Part shown: positions 1 to 8,914 of the stretch, in pieces
Layout of the letters: each line of letters begins with the position of its first letter
Numbering within the stretch: the stretch's first letter is position 1
Assembly (NCBI GenBank): GCA_963665155.2
Contig: CAXXFI010000002.1
Coordinates: 372,001-436,000 of the forward strand
DNA length: 64,000 bases
Direction: 5' to 3'
Source: UBA1141 sp963665155
GTDB taxonomy: Bacteria; Chloroflexota; Dehalococcoidia; Lucifugimonadales; UBA3495
The notes under the pieces: model-generated
Seen by the model: the letters and a program-made list of their open reading frames with translations, nothing else
What the model was told of the DNA's origin: nothing
The model's database searches: none
Made by a program: the position numbers and the translations under genes

Positions 1-293
1 GCCGTCGGTCACTCGAGCCCGGAGCACTTGACCCAAATGGTCCTTATCACAATAGTGTAACTGCGTTCGGGCCTTCCAAAGTCGGGCCATCCTATGTTGA
101 TTGCCCCGCCCACTTCCCAATGGTGCATGGTCCGGCTACCTCCGTACAAGTTTCCGGTAACCCCCGAATCTCGTTTCCTCAGTCGTCAAATAGGGCAAAG
201 GAGGGATGGCGTCCCAACGTGACATATGGAAGTTTCTAAGACTTAGGACGAAATAATGGCCTGCCGACACGAGGGATCAGAGACCTGTCAGGT
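1..293. other. no gene recognised at the left edge
   Basis: I see no credible reading frame, RNA gene or clear hairpin here. The leftward amidohydrolase ends at the right border, so this stretch is downstream of it and may hold only its 3' untranslated region. Confidence 0.4.
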
Positions 294-1574
294 TTAGCTT
301 GGCGAAGCATCGACCAATCGCCCACCTAGTATTACGGCCTCGACGCTCCGCAAACATTCCATATCATCCAGAGGGTTGCCTTCCACCAAAAGAAGGTCAG
401 CCTCTTTAGCTTGCTCCACCGTGCCTAGAGAGTCCAACTTGCCCAAGGCTTGGGCTGCGTTTCGAGTCCCGGCCAGGATGGCTTCCATGGGAGACAAGCC
501 AAAATCTGCCATTGATATAATTTCCGCTTGGAAGTCGCCAAAGGGATATGAGCCCCACCCGCAGTCGGAGCCGCCGATCAATTTTGCGCCCATTTCGACC
601 ATCCTCCCGAACGCCTCAATACGGTCGCGGTGGCCGTTTGTAATACGCTGGAGCATTTCGGCATCAACCTTGCCTAGTGGGCCTTGTTTTTGCATCTCCA
701 GCAACTGAATCTGGCGGCTGATTCCTATCGCGTGGGTAGGGTTTAGCCAAGTCCCGGACTGGGCCAAACGCCCGGCGGTGGCCAGGTCGTACTTATAAGA
801 GCCGTCGGATTCGGCGAAGAAACAGTGGAAAATCATATCCACGCCAGCATCCAAAGCATTGTTGATTGACACGGTCGAGCGGCAGTGGGCAGCCACTGGT
901 CTCGCCCGATTATGGGCCTCGAACACGATGGCCTTGAGTTCATCTACAGTGTAAGAAGGCCGGTAGGGATCGCTTGTCAGGGTGCTACCCCCGGAGGCCG
1001 TAATTTTTATTAAGTCGGCCCCCTGCTTGATCAAATAGCGTACCTGCCTGCTGACCCCATCAATACCATCTGCTTCACCACCCATGTACCAAAGATGGCC
1101 GCCAGTGGTGGTGAGGGGAGGGCCGGACACCAAAAGCCGCGGGCCATCGACCAACCCCAGGTTTATACCTTGCTTGACGGAAAATGCGGTGCTGTTCCAA
1201 GACCCGCAATCGCACAGCGTAGTTACACCCGAGCGCAAGGCAATTTCGGTGTTCCGGGCAGCACGCAGCAGGCGAACGTCGTCGGTGTCCTTAGCTACCT
1301 CCTCTCCGGTCCGACCGTCTCCCGGCATGTTGGTGTGGCTGTGACAGTCGATCAGTCCAGGCAATAAGGTGCATTGAGGCAAATTCAAGACCTCTTGATC
1401 GCCTGCCGAATTCACCATGGCTGTTATCTCTTGATTAGCCCCTACCTCTTCACTGGCCCCAATCCAGTGGATGAGGTTTTCTTTCAATACGACGGTTGCG
1501 CCCTTTAGGGGAGGACCGCCTAAGCCGTCGATAAGCAATCCGGGTTTTATGACGGTAACTGTTGATGATTCCAA
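294..1574 (-). CDS. metal-dependent amidohydrolase (imidazolonepropionase-like)
   Basis: Cytoplasmic hydrolase of the amidohydrolase superfamily, 426 aa, which normally cleaves C-N bonds in cyclic or linear amides. Seen: an N-terminal beta-sandwich segment, the metal-binding DCHSH motif (His78 and His80), a lysine in LIKITASGG (Lys190), His230 in AAHC, His250 in FHCF and the metal-ligand Asp337 in GGSDCG. The C-terminal LGTVEQAKEADLLLVEGNPL segment rebuilds the small sandwich domain, as in imidazolonepropionases and Xaa-Pro dipeptidase-like amidohydrolases. Length is normal for the family. It stands apart from the iron transporter operon upstream on the same strand. The substrate cannot be read from the sequence. 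Confidence 0.85.
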   Translation of the reverse strand: MESSTVTVIKPGLLIDGLGGPPLKGATVVLKENLIHWIGASEEVGANQEITAMVNSAGDQEVLNLPQCTLLPGLIDCHSHTNMPGDGRTGEEVAKDTDDVRLLRAARNTEIALRSGVTTLCDCGSWNSTAFSVKQGINLGLVDGPRLLVSGPPLTTTGGHLWYMGGEADGIDGVSRQVRYLIKQGADLIKITASGGSTLTSDPYRPSYTVDELKAIVFEAHNRARPVAAHCRSTVSINNALDAGVDMIFHCFFAESDGSYKYDLATAGRLAQSGTWLNPTHAIGISRQIQLLEMQKQGPLGKVDAEMLQRITNGHRDRIEAFGRMVEMGAKLIGGSDCGWGSYPFGDFQAEIISMADFGLSPMEAILAGTRNAAQALGKLDSLGTVEQAKEADLLLVEGNPLDDMECLRSVEAVILGGRLVDASPS

Positions 1575-1730
1575 CTTTGTCTCCTAGAGCAAGTCCAAGG
1601 CAGATCGAGTCATAACTGCCAGGCAAGATTATAGCCTACGCAGCTAGTAGCTGACCGATGCACTCTCTCGGTGCCCCAATTGCCCACATGCAGTCATCAA
1701 TAACGCGGAACCGACCCAGTTTAAGAGGGG

Positions 1731-3311
1731 CTACCTGCGCTCTCTGAGCATCAAGAAGGCCAAAGGTATGGAGGAAACAAGAATCAACAGCAACGCCGGC
1801 GCTGCCGCTCGTGCGAAGAACGCCTCGGATGCGGCCGCCCAAATGGACGTTGCCAAGGTCGTGAAGCCGATGGGACTTAAAATTAGCGTCGCTGGCAACT
1901 CTTTCATTGTCAGCAAGAAGACCAAAGCAGCGCCGGACAAGATCCCCGGCAATACCAGAGGAAGGGTAACCGAGGTAAACACGCGCAATGGAGTCCTACC
2001 CAGCCCTCGGGCTGCTTCTTCCATCCTCGGGCTAACCTGTAGCAAAGAAGTCCTAGTCGCGCCTACAGCAGGTGACAGGTAAAGCAGGACATAGGCGAAA
2101 ATAAGCATTCCCATCGTCTGGTAGATGGGTGGGGCATAGTTTACGCCAAAGAATACCAAGCCCAAGGCGATGGATATGCCGGGGAGGGCAAAACCGATAT
2201 AGGTGACCCTTTCCAAGATAGTGCTTAAGAAGCCGGGGTAGCGCACCGACAACACAGCTACTGGCAATGCAGCCACCACCGTAGCCAACGCAGCCAGGGC
2301 CGAAACAACGAGAGAATTCCGGGCCGCTGCCCACTGGAAAAGGAGGGGTTCTCCTGCAGAGACGCCCCGGTACACCCAGTAAGCAAGTATCGCCATTGGC
2401 ACCAGTAACGACACTGAGACAACAATGGCGCAAAACGCTAAAGAAGGCCAACGCCAGCGTCCCAGCTTAACCACCGCCGTCGGCCTGGAGGCTCCGGCCC
2501 CGGTTGTATAGTACCGTGCGGAACCCCGGGAGAATGACTCACCTACCACCATGCTCAGAGCCAGTACGACCAGCACCAGCGACATGGCTGCTCCCAGTGT
2601 GCGGTTCAAGCCTCCGTACTCGACGAAAATGGCCGAAGTGAAGGTCTCGTAGCGCAGTAGAGACACGGCCCCAAAGTCACTGAGAGTGTAGAGAGCGACC
2701 AAGAGCCCCCCTGCGGCCATGGCAGGGCGCAATTGGCGGATAATGACATTGAAAAAGGTGGACCAAGCGTTGCGGCCCAAACCGCGGGAGCTTTCCTCCA
2801 GAGCTGGGTCCATGCGGAGCAAGCCAGCCCGAACCGTCAGTAGCACATAAGGGTAGCTCAATAGTGTCAACGCGAGCATTGCGCCAGGAAAACCGTTAAT
2901 GTCCGCCAGCCTTTCCATCCCAAACAGACTTTCCAGCAAGCCCTGGAGCATGCCCCGAGGCCCCAAGACCAAGACAACTATGAAACCGCCAACATAGCTG
3001 GGTATCACCAGGGGCAGAGCTATAAGCACCGCCCAAGTCTTGCGGAAGGGAAGGTCGGTCCTGACAGTCAGCCAGGCCAAAGGCACCGCCAAAATCGCGG
3101 AACCAACAGTGACGGCTACGACTAAAAGAAGGGTGCGCACCAAGATCTCAAGTATGCGCCACCGGAAAAGGGCGTCGGCTGTGCCTGACCCCTCGCTAGC
3201 CGCGCGCACCACAAGGTAGATCGGAGGTAGGAGCACGGCGGCGGCGACCACGAGCGCCGGAACCCAGACAATAGCCGAAGGTTGCGGTGGCTTGGAAAAC
3301 AGCCAGCCCAA
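1731..3311 (-). CDS. ferric iron ABC transporter permease (FbpB-like)
   Basis: Inner-membrane permease that would take iron from the binding protein encoded just upstream. The 526 aa contain two homologous halves of about six membrane segments each. Each half has a cytoplasmic EAA loop that docks the ATPase (ALEESSRGLGRN in the first, RMEEAARGLGRT in the second). This fused two-domain layout is typical of FbpB/ThiP-type permeases. The assigned start is a TTG without a convincing ribosome site; an AGGAGG lies about 50 bases further upstream but no ordinary start codon follows it in frame. It follows the binding-protein gene on the same strand after about 230 bases, and the ATPase gene is divergent. 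Confidence 0.88.
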   Translation of the reverse strand: MGWLFSKPPQPSAIVWVPALVVAAAVLLPPIYLVVRAASEGSGTADALFRWRILEILVRTLLLVVAVTVGSAILAVPLAWLTVRTDLPFRKTWAVLIALPLVIPSYVGGFIVVLVLGPRGMLQGLLESLFGMERLADINGFPGAMLALTLLSYPYVLLTVRAGLLRMDPALEESSRGLGRNAWSTFFNVIIRQLRPAMAAGGLLVALYTLSDFGAVSLLRYETFTSAIFVEYGGLNRTLGAAMSLVLVVLALSMVVGESFSRGSARYYTTGAGASRPTAVVKLGRWRWPSLAFCAIVVSVSLLVPMAILAYWVYRGVSAGEPLLFQWAAARNSLVVSALAALATVVAALPVAVLSVRYPGFLSTILERVTYIGFALPGISIALGLVFFGVNYAPPIYQTMGMLIFAYVLLYLSPAVGATRTSLLQVSPRMEEAARGLGRTPLRVFTSVTLPLVLPGILSGAALVFLLTMKELPATLILSPIGFTTLATSIWAAASEAFFARAAAPALLLILVSSIPLAFLMLRERR

Positions 3312-3538
3312 GACAACAGACCTGGACGCTGATATTAACGCCGTGGTTCCTCCTGTGGCACACCAACCTTATTACAGCCGTGTGGAGAACGAGGCACTAG
3401 CCACTTCGATCCCCACCACCGGGAATCCTACCTCACATGGAACCCCGATGTTAAGCCAGGGAACGTGTAGGTTTGGGACTGTTTAATCTCGATGTATTAA
3501 GATCTCGGCCAGCTCGTTTCCTGGATTCCAGCCATTAA

Positions 3539-4573
3539 CTATGGCAATATCCCGGTAGACCTAAGGAGCTCTTGGGTACCCACCAGGTCCGCTAGCATGG
3601 CTACCGGCACGTCGGGGTGAACGAAGTCGGAAATGGGGACCTGCCCGCCTTGGGCTCGGATATCGCCTATGAGCGGGTATTCGAATGTTTCACTGGCGAA
3701 GTAGCTTTGAGCTGGCGCAGACAATAAAAACCGTAGGAACCTCTGAGCCAATTCTTGATTATCCGAACTGCTCAAGACACCGGCTCCGGCAACCATAACG
3801 ATGGAACCCGGTCCTCCCGCCCTGGGATGATAGTTACGGGCCTTGAATCCCTCGCCTTCCTCGGCCAGAAATCGGTGTAGATAATAGTGGTTCACAAACC
3901 CTACGTCTATCTCACCAGCAGCGGCGGCTGCCACTATGGGCGTGTTTTTGGGGTAAACCTTCGGGTCGTTATCCTTGATGCCCTCCAGCCATTCGCGGGT
4001 TTTCTCCTCGCCCCAGATACCTCGCATAGCGGATATCATGGTCTGGAAAGAGGCATTTGTGGGCGCCCAGCCAATGCGCCCTCGCCATTCTGGGTCTACG
4101 AAATCAAAAATGTCGTCGGGTAAGTCGGCCTCTGTTAGATTCTCGGTGTTGTATACAACGGTCCTAGCCCGTCCCGAGAGGCCTATCCATCGACCTGATG
4201 GCGACTTGGCCCAATTCGGTGCTAGCCCCAATAAGTCCGCAGGCAAGGCGGACAGCATATTTTCGACCGCTCCCAAGCCGCCGGGGTCCTGCGAGAAAAA
4301 CACATCCGCCGGCGTCCGCTGGCCTTCCTCCAGTAATGTCGCCGCCAACTGCGATGTCTCAGCGTATTTGACCAAAACGTTGGCCCCGGAAGATTCTCCG
4401 AACTGCTGGATAATCGGCCCTACCAAGGTTTCGCTGCGCCCGGAGTAGATGGTGAGAGTATTCGACTCCGAGTCGCCTCCACAGGCTGAGAACAATACCG
4501 ACATGGCTAATAAGACAAGCACAGCCAGACCCACGGCTTTGATCCCCAGGCCCTTGATCCTTAGATTCAACAT
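3539..4573 (-). CDS. ferric iron ABC transporter substrate-binding lipoprotein (FbpA-like)
   Basis: Periplasmic or surface-anchored binding protein of the iron(III) uptake family. Seen: a signal peptide ending in a lipobox (VLFSACGG), the family opening LTIYSGRSETLV, and the FVNHYYLHRF region whose paired tyrosines coordinate ferric iron in FbpA proteins. The ATG at 4573 is preceded by GGGGAAGGAGA at good spacing, so it is preferred over an upstream in-frame alternative start at 4594. The gene leads a leftward operon with the permease. A thiamine or other oxyanion ligand is possible, but the tyrosine pair and the DtxR-family neighbour favour iron. Confidence 0.88.
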   Translation of the reverse strand: MLNLRIKGLGIKAVGLAVLVLLAMSVLFSACGGDSESNTLTIYSGRSETLVGPIIQQFGESSGANVLVKYAETSQLAATLLEEGQRTPADVFFSQDPGGLGAVENMLSALPADLLGLAPNWAKSPSGRWIGLSGRARTVVYNTENLTEADLPDDIFDFVDPEWRGRIGWAPTNASFQTMISAMRGIWGEEKTREWLEGIKDNDPKVYPKNTPIVAAAAAGEIDVGFVNHYYLHRFLAEEGEGFKARNYHPRAGGPGSIVMVAGAGVLSSSDNQELAQRFLRFLLSAPAQSYFASETFEYPLIGDIRAQGGQVPISDFVHPDVPVAMLADLVGTQELLRSTGILP

Positions 4574-5206
4574 TCTCCTTCCCCTTCGCGGCAAACTTCA
4601 ATATCCGGCGGCAAGGACCGCTTGTATGTCAAATCTAGTAACAAACATGCTCTAACAGGTCGACTGATACGAATTAGTTCAGCCAAACTGACTCAAACCA
4701 AATTGTCCCAGACCAAATTTTTCACCAAGGGGCGGGCACCACGATCAAAGGCCAAGAAGTGCGTTAACTTACCCACGTATATGTTCATACGCTTTTCTAT
4801 TTGATGGTATACTTTATACTATAAACCAGCATAGACATTCTTGAGGACAGATGATACGTCGGAGCGCGAGCCGGTGTCAAGCTTGAATATGTCTGGCAAC
4901 GTTATGCCATCTGAACTTAGACGTACTATTGAAATCGGGCATTTCTACCAGAGGCTCGCCCTCAATGATTGCTTATCCTGTAGGCACACACCAGGCGAAG
5001 TATTACGAGCTTAATCCCAAGCTATGTGTGTTGACAGTAGCCATCCATGCGTCTACACTAACCACGTACTCGTGTACTAACATTAGTGAAAAGAGTACAA
5101 GCAATTTATTGACTATGTAGGCCCGTTTTGGGCCTGCCAAGTCAGGAACCCAGTCTGCCACGACTCGCTTAATCGGAGAATCTGAACCGGGATAGCGGGA
5201 AAACGA
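4574..5206. other. divergent promoter region of the iron transporter
   Basis: This 633-base gap between the divergent binding-protein and ATPase genes is AT-rich and holds no credible gene. It contains a good sigma70-type promoter toward the ATPase at 5031-5059. TTAGTTCAGCCAAACTGA at 4674-4691 weakly resembles an IdeR/DtxR box (TTAGGTTAGCCTAACCTAA). A widely spaced CACTAA...TTAGTG inverted pair surrounds the region just downstream of the promoter. These are plausible sites for the DtxR-family regulator encoded at 6757, but they are only pattern matches. Confidence 0.35.
5031..5059 (+). promoter_or_regulatory. sigma70-type promoter toward the iron ABC ATPase gene
   Basis: TTGACA at 5031 and TACACT at 5054 are separated by 17 bases, which is a near-consensus promoter. 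It points at the ATPase start 150 bases downstream. Confidence 0.45.
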
Positions 5207-6484
5207 ATGACTTCTACCAGTGCGCAACTCAACCAAAGTGCGACGCAAGCCAAGTCCAGTTCCGATCTATACCCCCAAGCGCATGTCTTGGGTACTAACG
5301 GTGCGGGCAATGATGCTCCGGCCTTGGTATGCGCCGATTTGGGCAAGCGGTACGGTGGCGTACAGGCGGTGGATGGTCTCGATTTCTCCGTCGCCCCTGG
5401 TGAGATCCTAGCGCTGGTGGGTCCCAGTGGCTGCGGCAAGACAACTGCGTTGCGGCTCATAGCCGGCTTTGAACAGCCTGACAGCGGCACCATAACCCTA
5501 CGCGGGCAGGTCGTCGGACAGGCTGGCAAGGGGCTCCCCCCGGAAAAGCGTCGCGTTGGGATGGTCTTCCAAGAGGGTGCGCTGTTCCCACACCTCAATA
5601 TTGAACAAAACATTGCCTATGGGCTCTCCCGGTCCGACCGGCGCAGCGATATCATCGACCAAGTATTAGAGTTGGTAGGCCTCACCGGCTTGAAGCACCG
5701 CATGCCTTACGAGTTGTCCGGAGGACAGCAGCAGCGGGTAGCTCTAGGCCGGGCACTAGCGCCAAACCCGGAAATACTACTGTTGGATGAGCCATTCTCC
5801 AACCTCGACCCCAAGCTGCGAGAGCAGGTCCGGCGGGACGTGTTGTCGATATTAAGGGATGGTCAAATTACCACAGTGTTCGTAACCCACGACCAAGAAG
5901 AGGCCCTTTTCGTTGGGGACAATATCGCTGTGATGAACCACGGCCGAGTTGAGCAATCCGGCCCGCCGGAAGAAATTTTCCATCAGCCAGCCACCCGCTT
6001 CGTTGCCCGATTCATTGGCATGGTGGACTTTTTGCCAGCATGGTATCAAGAAGCCCAACTAACAACCGAAGTGGGCTCAGTAGAATGGCCTGCAGTCTTG
6101 TCTGACAGCCAAGAACACAGTATCGCCAGTGACCCTGAATATATTGAACCTGCACGTAATGGAACAAATGGGTCGAGCGCAAGCATTGAAATTCAATCAC
6201 CTGATCATGAACTTGAAGTAATGGTCCGGCCCGATTGCCTCGACTGTTTTCAGGTTGGCACGGGACACGGCGATGGACATTCCAGCAACCGGCACGGTGT
6301 CGTCATTGAGCGGGAGTTCCGAGGCTCCTTTTTCCTCTACCGGGTGGCTTTGCCCTCGGGCGGCACGGTCCGATGCTTGCTCCCTCACACGGCGGAATTC
6401 CCCATTGGTGCGGAGGTGGAGGTAACCCTACGCGAGGGTCACAAATTACGGCCATTCAGAGACCAACAGGCATTGGAACACTGA
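5207..6484 (+). CDS. ferric iron ABC transporter ATP-binding protein (FbpC-like)
   Basis: Cytoplasmic ATPase that would power the iron permease encoded divergently. Seen: Walker A GPSGCGKT at residues 72-79, Q-loop near FQEGALF, signature LSGGQQQR near 170-177, Walker B LLLDEP near 191-196 and switch His in VTHDQEEA near 228. After about residue 280 there is a C-terminal regulatory region of the TOBE type (VMVRPDCLDCF... and VEVTLREGHKL). At 425 aa it is longer than the usual 350, because of about 40 extra residues at the N terminus and a low-complexity stretch inside the C-terminal region. The DtxR-type gene follows on the same strand. Confidence 0.9.
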   Translation: MTSTSAQLNQSATQAKSSSDLYPQAHVLGTNGAGNDAPALVCADLGKRYGGVQAVDGLDFSVAPGEILALVGPSGCGKTTALRLIAGFEQPDSGTITLRGQVVGQAGKGLPPEKRRVGMVFQEGALFPHLNIEQNIAYGLSRSDRRSDIIDQVLELVGLTGLKHRMPYELSGGQQQRVALGRALAPNPEILLLDEPFSNLDPKLREQVRRDVLSILRDGQITTVFVTHDQEEALFVGDNIAVMNHGRVEQSGPPEEIFHQPATRFVARFIGMVDFLPAWYQEAQLTTEVGSVEWPAVLSDSQEHSIASDPEYIEPARNGTNGSSASIEIQSPDHELEVMVRPDCLDCFQVGTGHGDGHSSNRHGVVIEREFRGSFFLYRVALPSGGTVRCLLPHTAEFPIGAEVEVTLREGHKLRPFRDQQALEH

Positions 6485-6756
6485 TCGGCGACTCTGAATA
6501 CCAATTTGGCCCTCCATTCTAACCAATCAACTCAGTGTATGAAGAATGAATCGGGCACCGGACCAGTCAACTGGCTGGCCTGGCCGTCGTGGGTTTCCCG
6601 CAAGCGAATTATCCAAGTCCATACTCCATCCCGGCTTCCGTCAATGTCCACGAGCCACTCTTCCCTACCAGACACAAACTCGGAGGAGACGTTACAACAC
6701 GTGGACCTGGGCGGCACCCAGAACTTCAAGAAGTAATCCAGTACCAGGGGTCGCGA

Positions 6757-7500
6757 ATGCCTCGACAGAAAAAGAGCATCAGCGAAGCAGAAATGTCGGA
6801 CGACTCAGGCACGGAACGCCTATCGTCCGGGACCGAGAACTATCTGCTTTGTCTTTATAGACTCTGGGAAGACTCGGAAATTCCGACGATCACCCAGCTT
6901 ACAGATACTTTGAAGCAACTCCCTCCCACGGAAGGGTTGGGTACCTCTGTACCTTCAGTGGCTGGTATGATCCGCCGAATGCAGCGCCAATCCCTGGTTG
7001 AGATCGGGGCGGACAAACGGATTAGGCTGACTCATAAAGGACAAGAGGGAGCTGAGGACATCGCAAGGCGCCATAGGCTGGCCGAGTGGCTGGTGGTGCG
7101 CTTGTTGGGGATGGAGCTTCATCAAGCGCACAACGAAGCTCACAGGCTGGAACACGGAATGTCCCGGGAGTTTGAACAGAAGCTGGTGGAACAGTTGGGC
7201 AACCCCAAACGCTCACCGTATGGCCGTCCCATACCTGGTTACGGCGAGCCTAGAGTTCCCGAAAATTCGGTTACCCTAGACCTGGCCATCCCCGGCGTGG
7301 CTTATCTGGTGGACCGCGTACCCGAAGAGGACGCCAAGTTACTGCGCTTCCTTTCCGACTCGATGATAGTCCCGGATTGCGTCATCACAGTAGTGGAAGC
7401 GGCCCCTTACTTAGGGGTGCTGGAAGTATCCACCCAAAAGGACAAGGTATCCATCGGCTACAACGTGGCCCGGCAGATATTGGTCCGTACCACCGAATAG
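6757..7500 (+). CDS. metal-dependent transcriptional regulator (DtxR/MntR family)
   Basis: Cytoplasmic repressor expected to sense iron or manganese. The N-terminal winged helix (SGTENYLLCLYRLWED... VPSVAGMIRRMQ...) is followed by the dimerisation and metal-binding helices (HRLAEWLVVRLLGME... EAHRLEHGMS). The GNPKRSPYGRPIPGYG segment is the usual DtxR linker, and an FeoA/SH3-like C-terminal domain follows. The frame is open further upstream, but the ATG at 6757 gives a 247-residue protein of family length with a weak AGGGG ahead; an ATG at 6793 is the alternative. Its place after the iron ATPase gene suggests that it regulates this transporter. Confidence 0.88.
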   Translation: MPRQKKSISEAEMSDDSGTERLSSGTENYLLCLYRLWEDSEIPTITQLTDTLKQLPPTEGLGTSVPSVAGMIRRMQRQSLVEIGADKRIRLTHKGQEGAEDIARRHRLAEWLVVRLLGMELHQAHNEAHRLEHGMSREFEQKLVEQLGNPKRSPYGRPIPGYGEPRVPENSVTLDLAIPGVAYLVDRVPEEDAKLLRFLSDSMIVPDCVITVVEAAPYLGVLEVSTQKDKVSIGYNVARQILVRTTE

Positions 7501-7522
7501 CCATTTACCGTAGGAATCAGAC

Positions 7523-7568
7523 GTGAAACCCGACCCAGCGGTTAACGCAGCCGCCAGTGGGGTTTCAC
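7523..7568 (+). terminator. hairpin after the DtxR-family gene
   Basis: GTGAAACCC at 7523-7531 pairs perfectly with GGGTTTCAC at 7560-7568, and a GCGG/CCGC pair can form inside. It sits between two convergent genes and probably ends transcription, although no strong T-run follows. Confidence 0.45.
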
Positions 7569-7613
7569 ATGGTTATTGAAATAACGAATGGCGGTGGAGC
7601 AGGCTAGCCGAAT

Positions 7614-8189
7614 CTAGGCGGGCAAGTTTGGGTCCAGAGTCTTGCGTACCGTCGCCCAGCCCTCGGCCATACTGCGCTGGGGCATTGGCGGTAGCTCTTC
7701 ATCTCGCACCACTTTGACCAGCACGAACACCGGTCCCGGCTGGGCCATTACCTCTTCCATCCCCAAAACCAACTCTTCCAGCTCATCGAACCGATAGGTC
7801 TTGGCGTAGCCAGCGCCTTGAGCGATGGTCTGAAAATCAATATTGTCCAATCCCTTTATGCGCATCCCATCAGTGGATCTGTGAGAAGCATCTTCAAACA
7901 CTAAGTGAACCAGGTTCTGTGGCGCCGACTCTCCCACTGTGGCCAGGCCTCCCAAGTCCGTGCGCAACGTGGCGTCGCAGTCCAAAACTAACACCTTGCT
8001 TTCGGGTTTAGCCAAGGCCAATCCCAACCCAACCGCAGGCGCCCTGTCCATACAGTCCATAAGGTCTACGTCCAAGTCTCGGCGCTGAGACACCTGTGCC
8101 CACTCCCGCAGTGCCGAGGAGGTAGATACCACCAGTGCATCTTTGCGGTGAAAATTTACAGCCCTAGTCGCTTCTATTGAACTAATCAC
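7614..8189 (-). CDS. orphan ComE-like TPP-binding subunit with degraded cofactor motif
   Basis: 191 aa, clearly homologous to the beta subunit of sulfopyruvate/phosphonopyruvate-type decarboxylases (compare the gene at 8915). The usual cofactor motif is altered. DGDGSLLMN of the neighbour reads DCDATLRTD here (residues 70-78), and the later DNGVYAVTGGQ stretch reads EDASHRSTDGM. No alpha-subunit gene is adjacent on its upstream side. The start is a GTG behind GGGAAGAGGAACT, and this start region is duplicated upstream (8228-8256). It may be a non-catalytic or regulatory paralogue of the ComD/ComE-like pair at 8915-10115, or a decaying copy. The intact reading frame argues for some retained role. 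Confidence 0.75.
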   Translation of the reverse strand: MISSIEATRAVNFHRKDALVVSTSSALREWAQVSQRRDLDVDLMDCMDRAPAVGLGLALAKPESKVLVLDCDATLRTDLGGLATVGESAPQNLVHLVFEDASHRSTDGMRIKGLDNIDFQTIAQGAGYAKTYRFDELEELVLGMEEVMAQPGPVFVLVKVVRDEELPPMPQRSMAEGWATVRKTLDPNLPA

Positions 8190-8256
8190 AGTTCCTCTTC
8201 CCTTATCACTCGGCTTTCCGTAGCGAGTGAACTAATCACAGTTCTTCTTCCCTTAT
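8178..8256. repeat. duplicated translation-start region of the orphan ComE-like gene
   Basis: A 29-base segment carrying the ribosome site and GTG start of the 7614-8189 gene (8178-8206) recurs 50 bases upstream at 8228-8256 with one mismatch. In the upstream copy the frame does not continue into the gene. Confidence 0.75.
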
Positions 8257-8258
8257 AG

Positions 8259-8371
8259 ACTATCTCAAAACGTGGTTCGACGAGCTCACCATGAGCGGAG
8301 AGTGTTTGAATACCGCTCATCCTGAGCTTGTCGAAGGACCGCATCTAAGATTTCCGGAGTTTTGAGATAGT
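8259..8371. repeat. hairpin repeat with inverted ends (MITE or REP-like)
   Basis: ACTATCTCAAAAC at 8259-8271 is exactly inverted at 8359-8371. Inside, GGTTCGACGAGCTCACC...GAGCGG pairs imperfectly with CCGCTCATCCTGAGCTTGTCG. This inner sequence resembles a REP-like hairpin seen in many bacterial genomes. It is probably a small non-autonomous element or an intergenic hairpin. Confidence 0.65.
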
Positions 8372-8421
8372 TTCTTATCGCTTAGCTTGGTTGCCGGGCA
8401 ATTCTCCCGCCAATCAATAGG

Positions 8422-8691
8422 TTAGCGATCCACTTCTTCCGACGTTGATGGGTTGTTGTCGGTAATCGGAGAATCTACGGGATTGCGGTCATCAATAGCC
8501 AAAGTGTATCTGAAGTCCGACCTCCGGGCCTGCACCATCAGATACGTCGCCAATAGCACCACCGCCCCTCCCACAACCGCCATGGCAATGCTGGGTCGAG
8601 AGAACCCCTGATACAGTAGCCAGAAGCCAAGGCTAAAAGCAGCATAGCTCAGAAGCCTGCCGAAAATTCCTTTTATTAGTAATTTCAGCAT
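8422..8691 (-). CDS. small membrane protein of unknown function
   Basis: 89 aa. Two hydrophobic segments (about residues 12-30 and 36-52) are followed by a charged, acidic tail of about 35 residues. I do not recognise the family. It lies between the two ComE-like genes on the same strand, so it may be co-transcribed with the pair at 8915-10115, although a hairpin at 8841 lies between. No motif suggests a specific role. Confidence 0.6.
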   Translation of the reverse strand: MLKLLIKGIFGRLLSYAAFSLGFWLLYQGFSRPSIAMAVVGGAVVLLATYLMVQARRSDFRYTLAIDDRNPVDSPITDNNPSTSEEVDR

Positions 8692-8840
8692 CGGATGACC
8701 CTTCGAGGCTCTTGTTCACCAACCACTGTACGAATTTTCGATGACACTTTCAATGTCCCCCCGCCAACAACGAATTGAACAGAAACATGATTGAAATACT
8801 ACAACTGACCGACCCTAGGCAGAATGTCGATTAACAGTTC

Positions 8841-8865
8841 GGGGCAACGCCAAAAGCGTTGCCCC
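8841..8865 (-). terminator. hairpin downstream of the ComE-like gene
   Basis: GGGGCAACGC and GCGTTGCCCC form a perfect 10-base-pair stem with a 5-base loop, 50 bases past the stop of the leftward gene at 8915. It is a good terminator stem but lacks a long T-run. Confidence 0.55.
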
Positions 8866-8914
8866 GTTAAACACAGCTTAATAACCAGTATTTTTGCCTT
8901 TTTGGATTTCGTTA

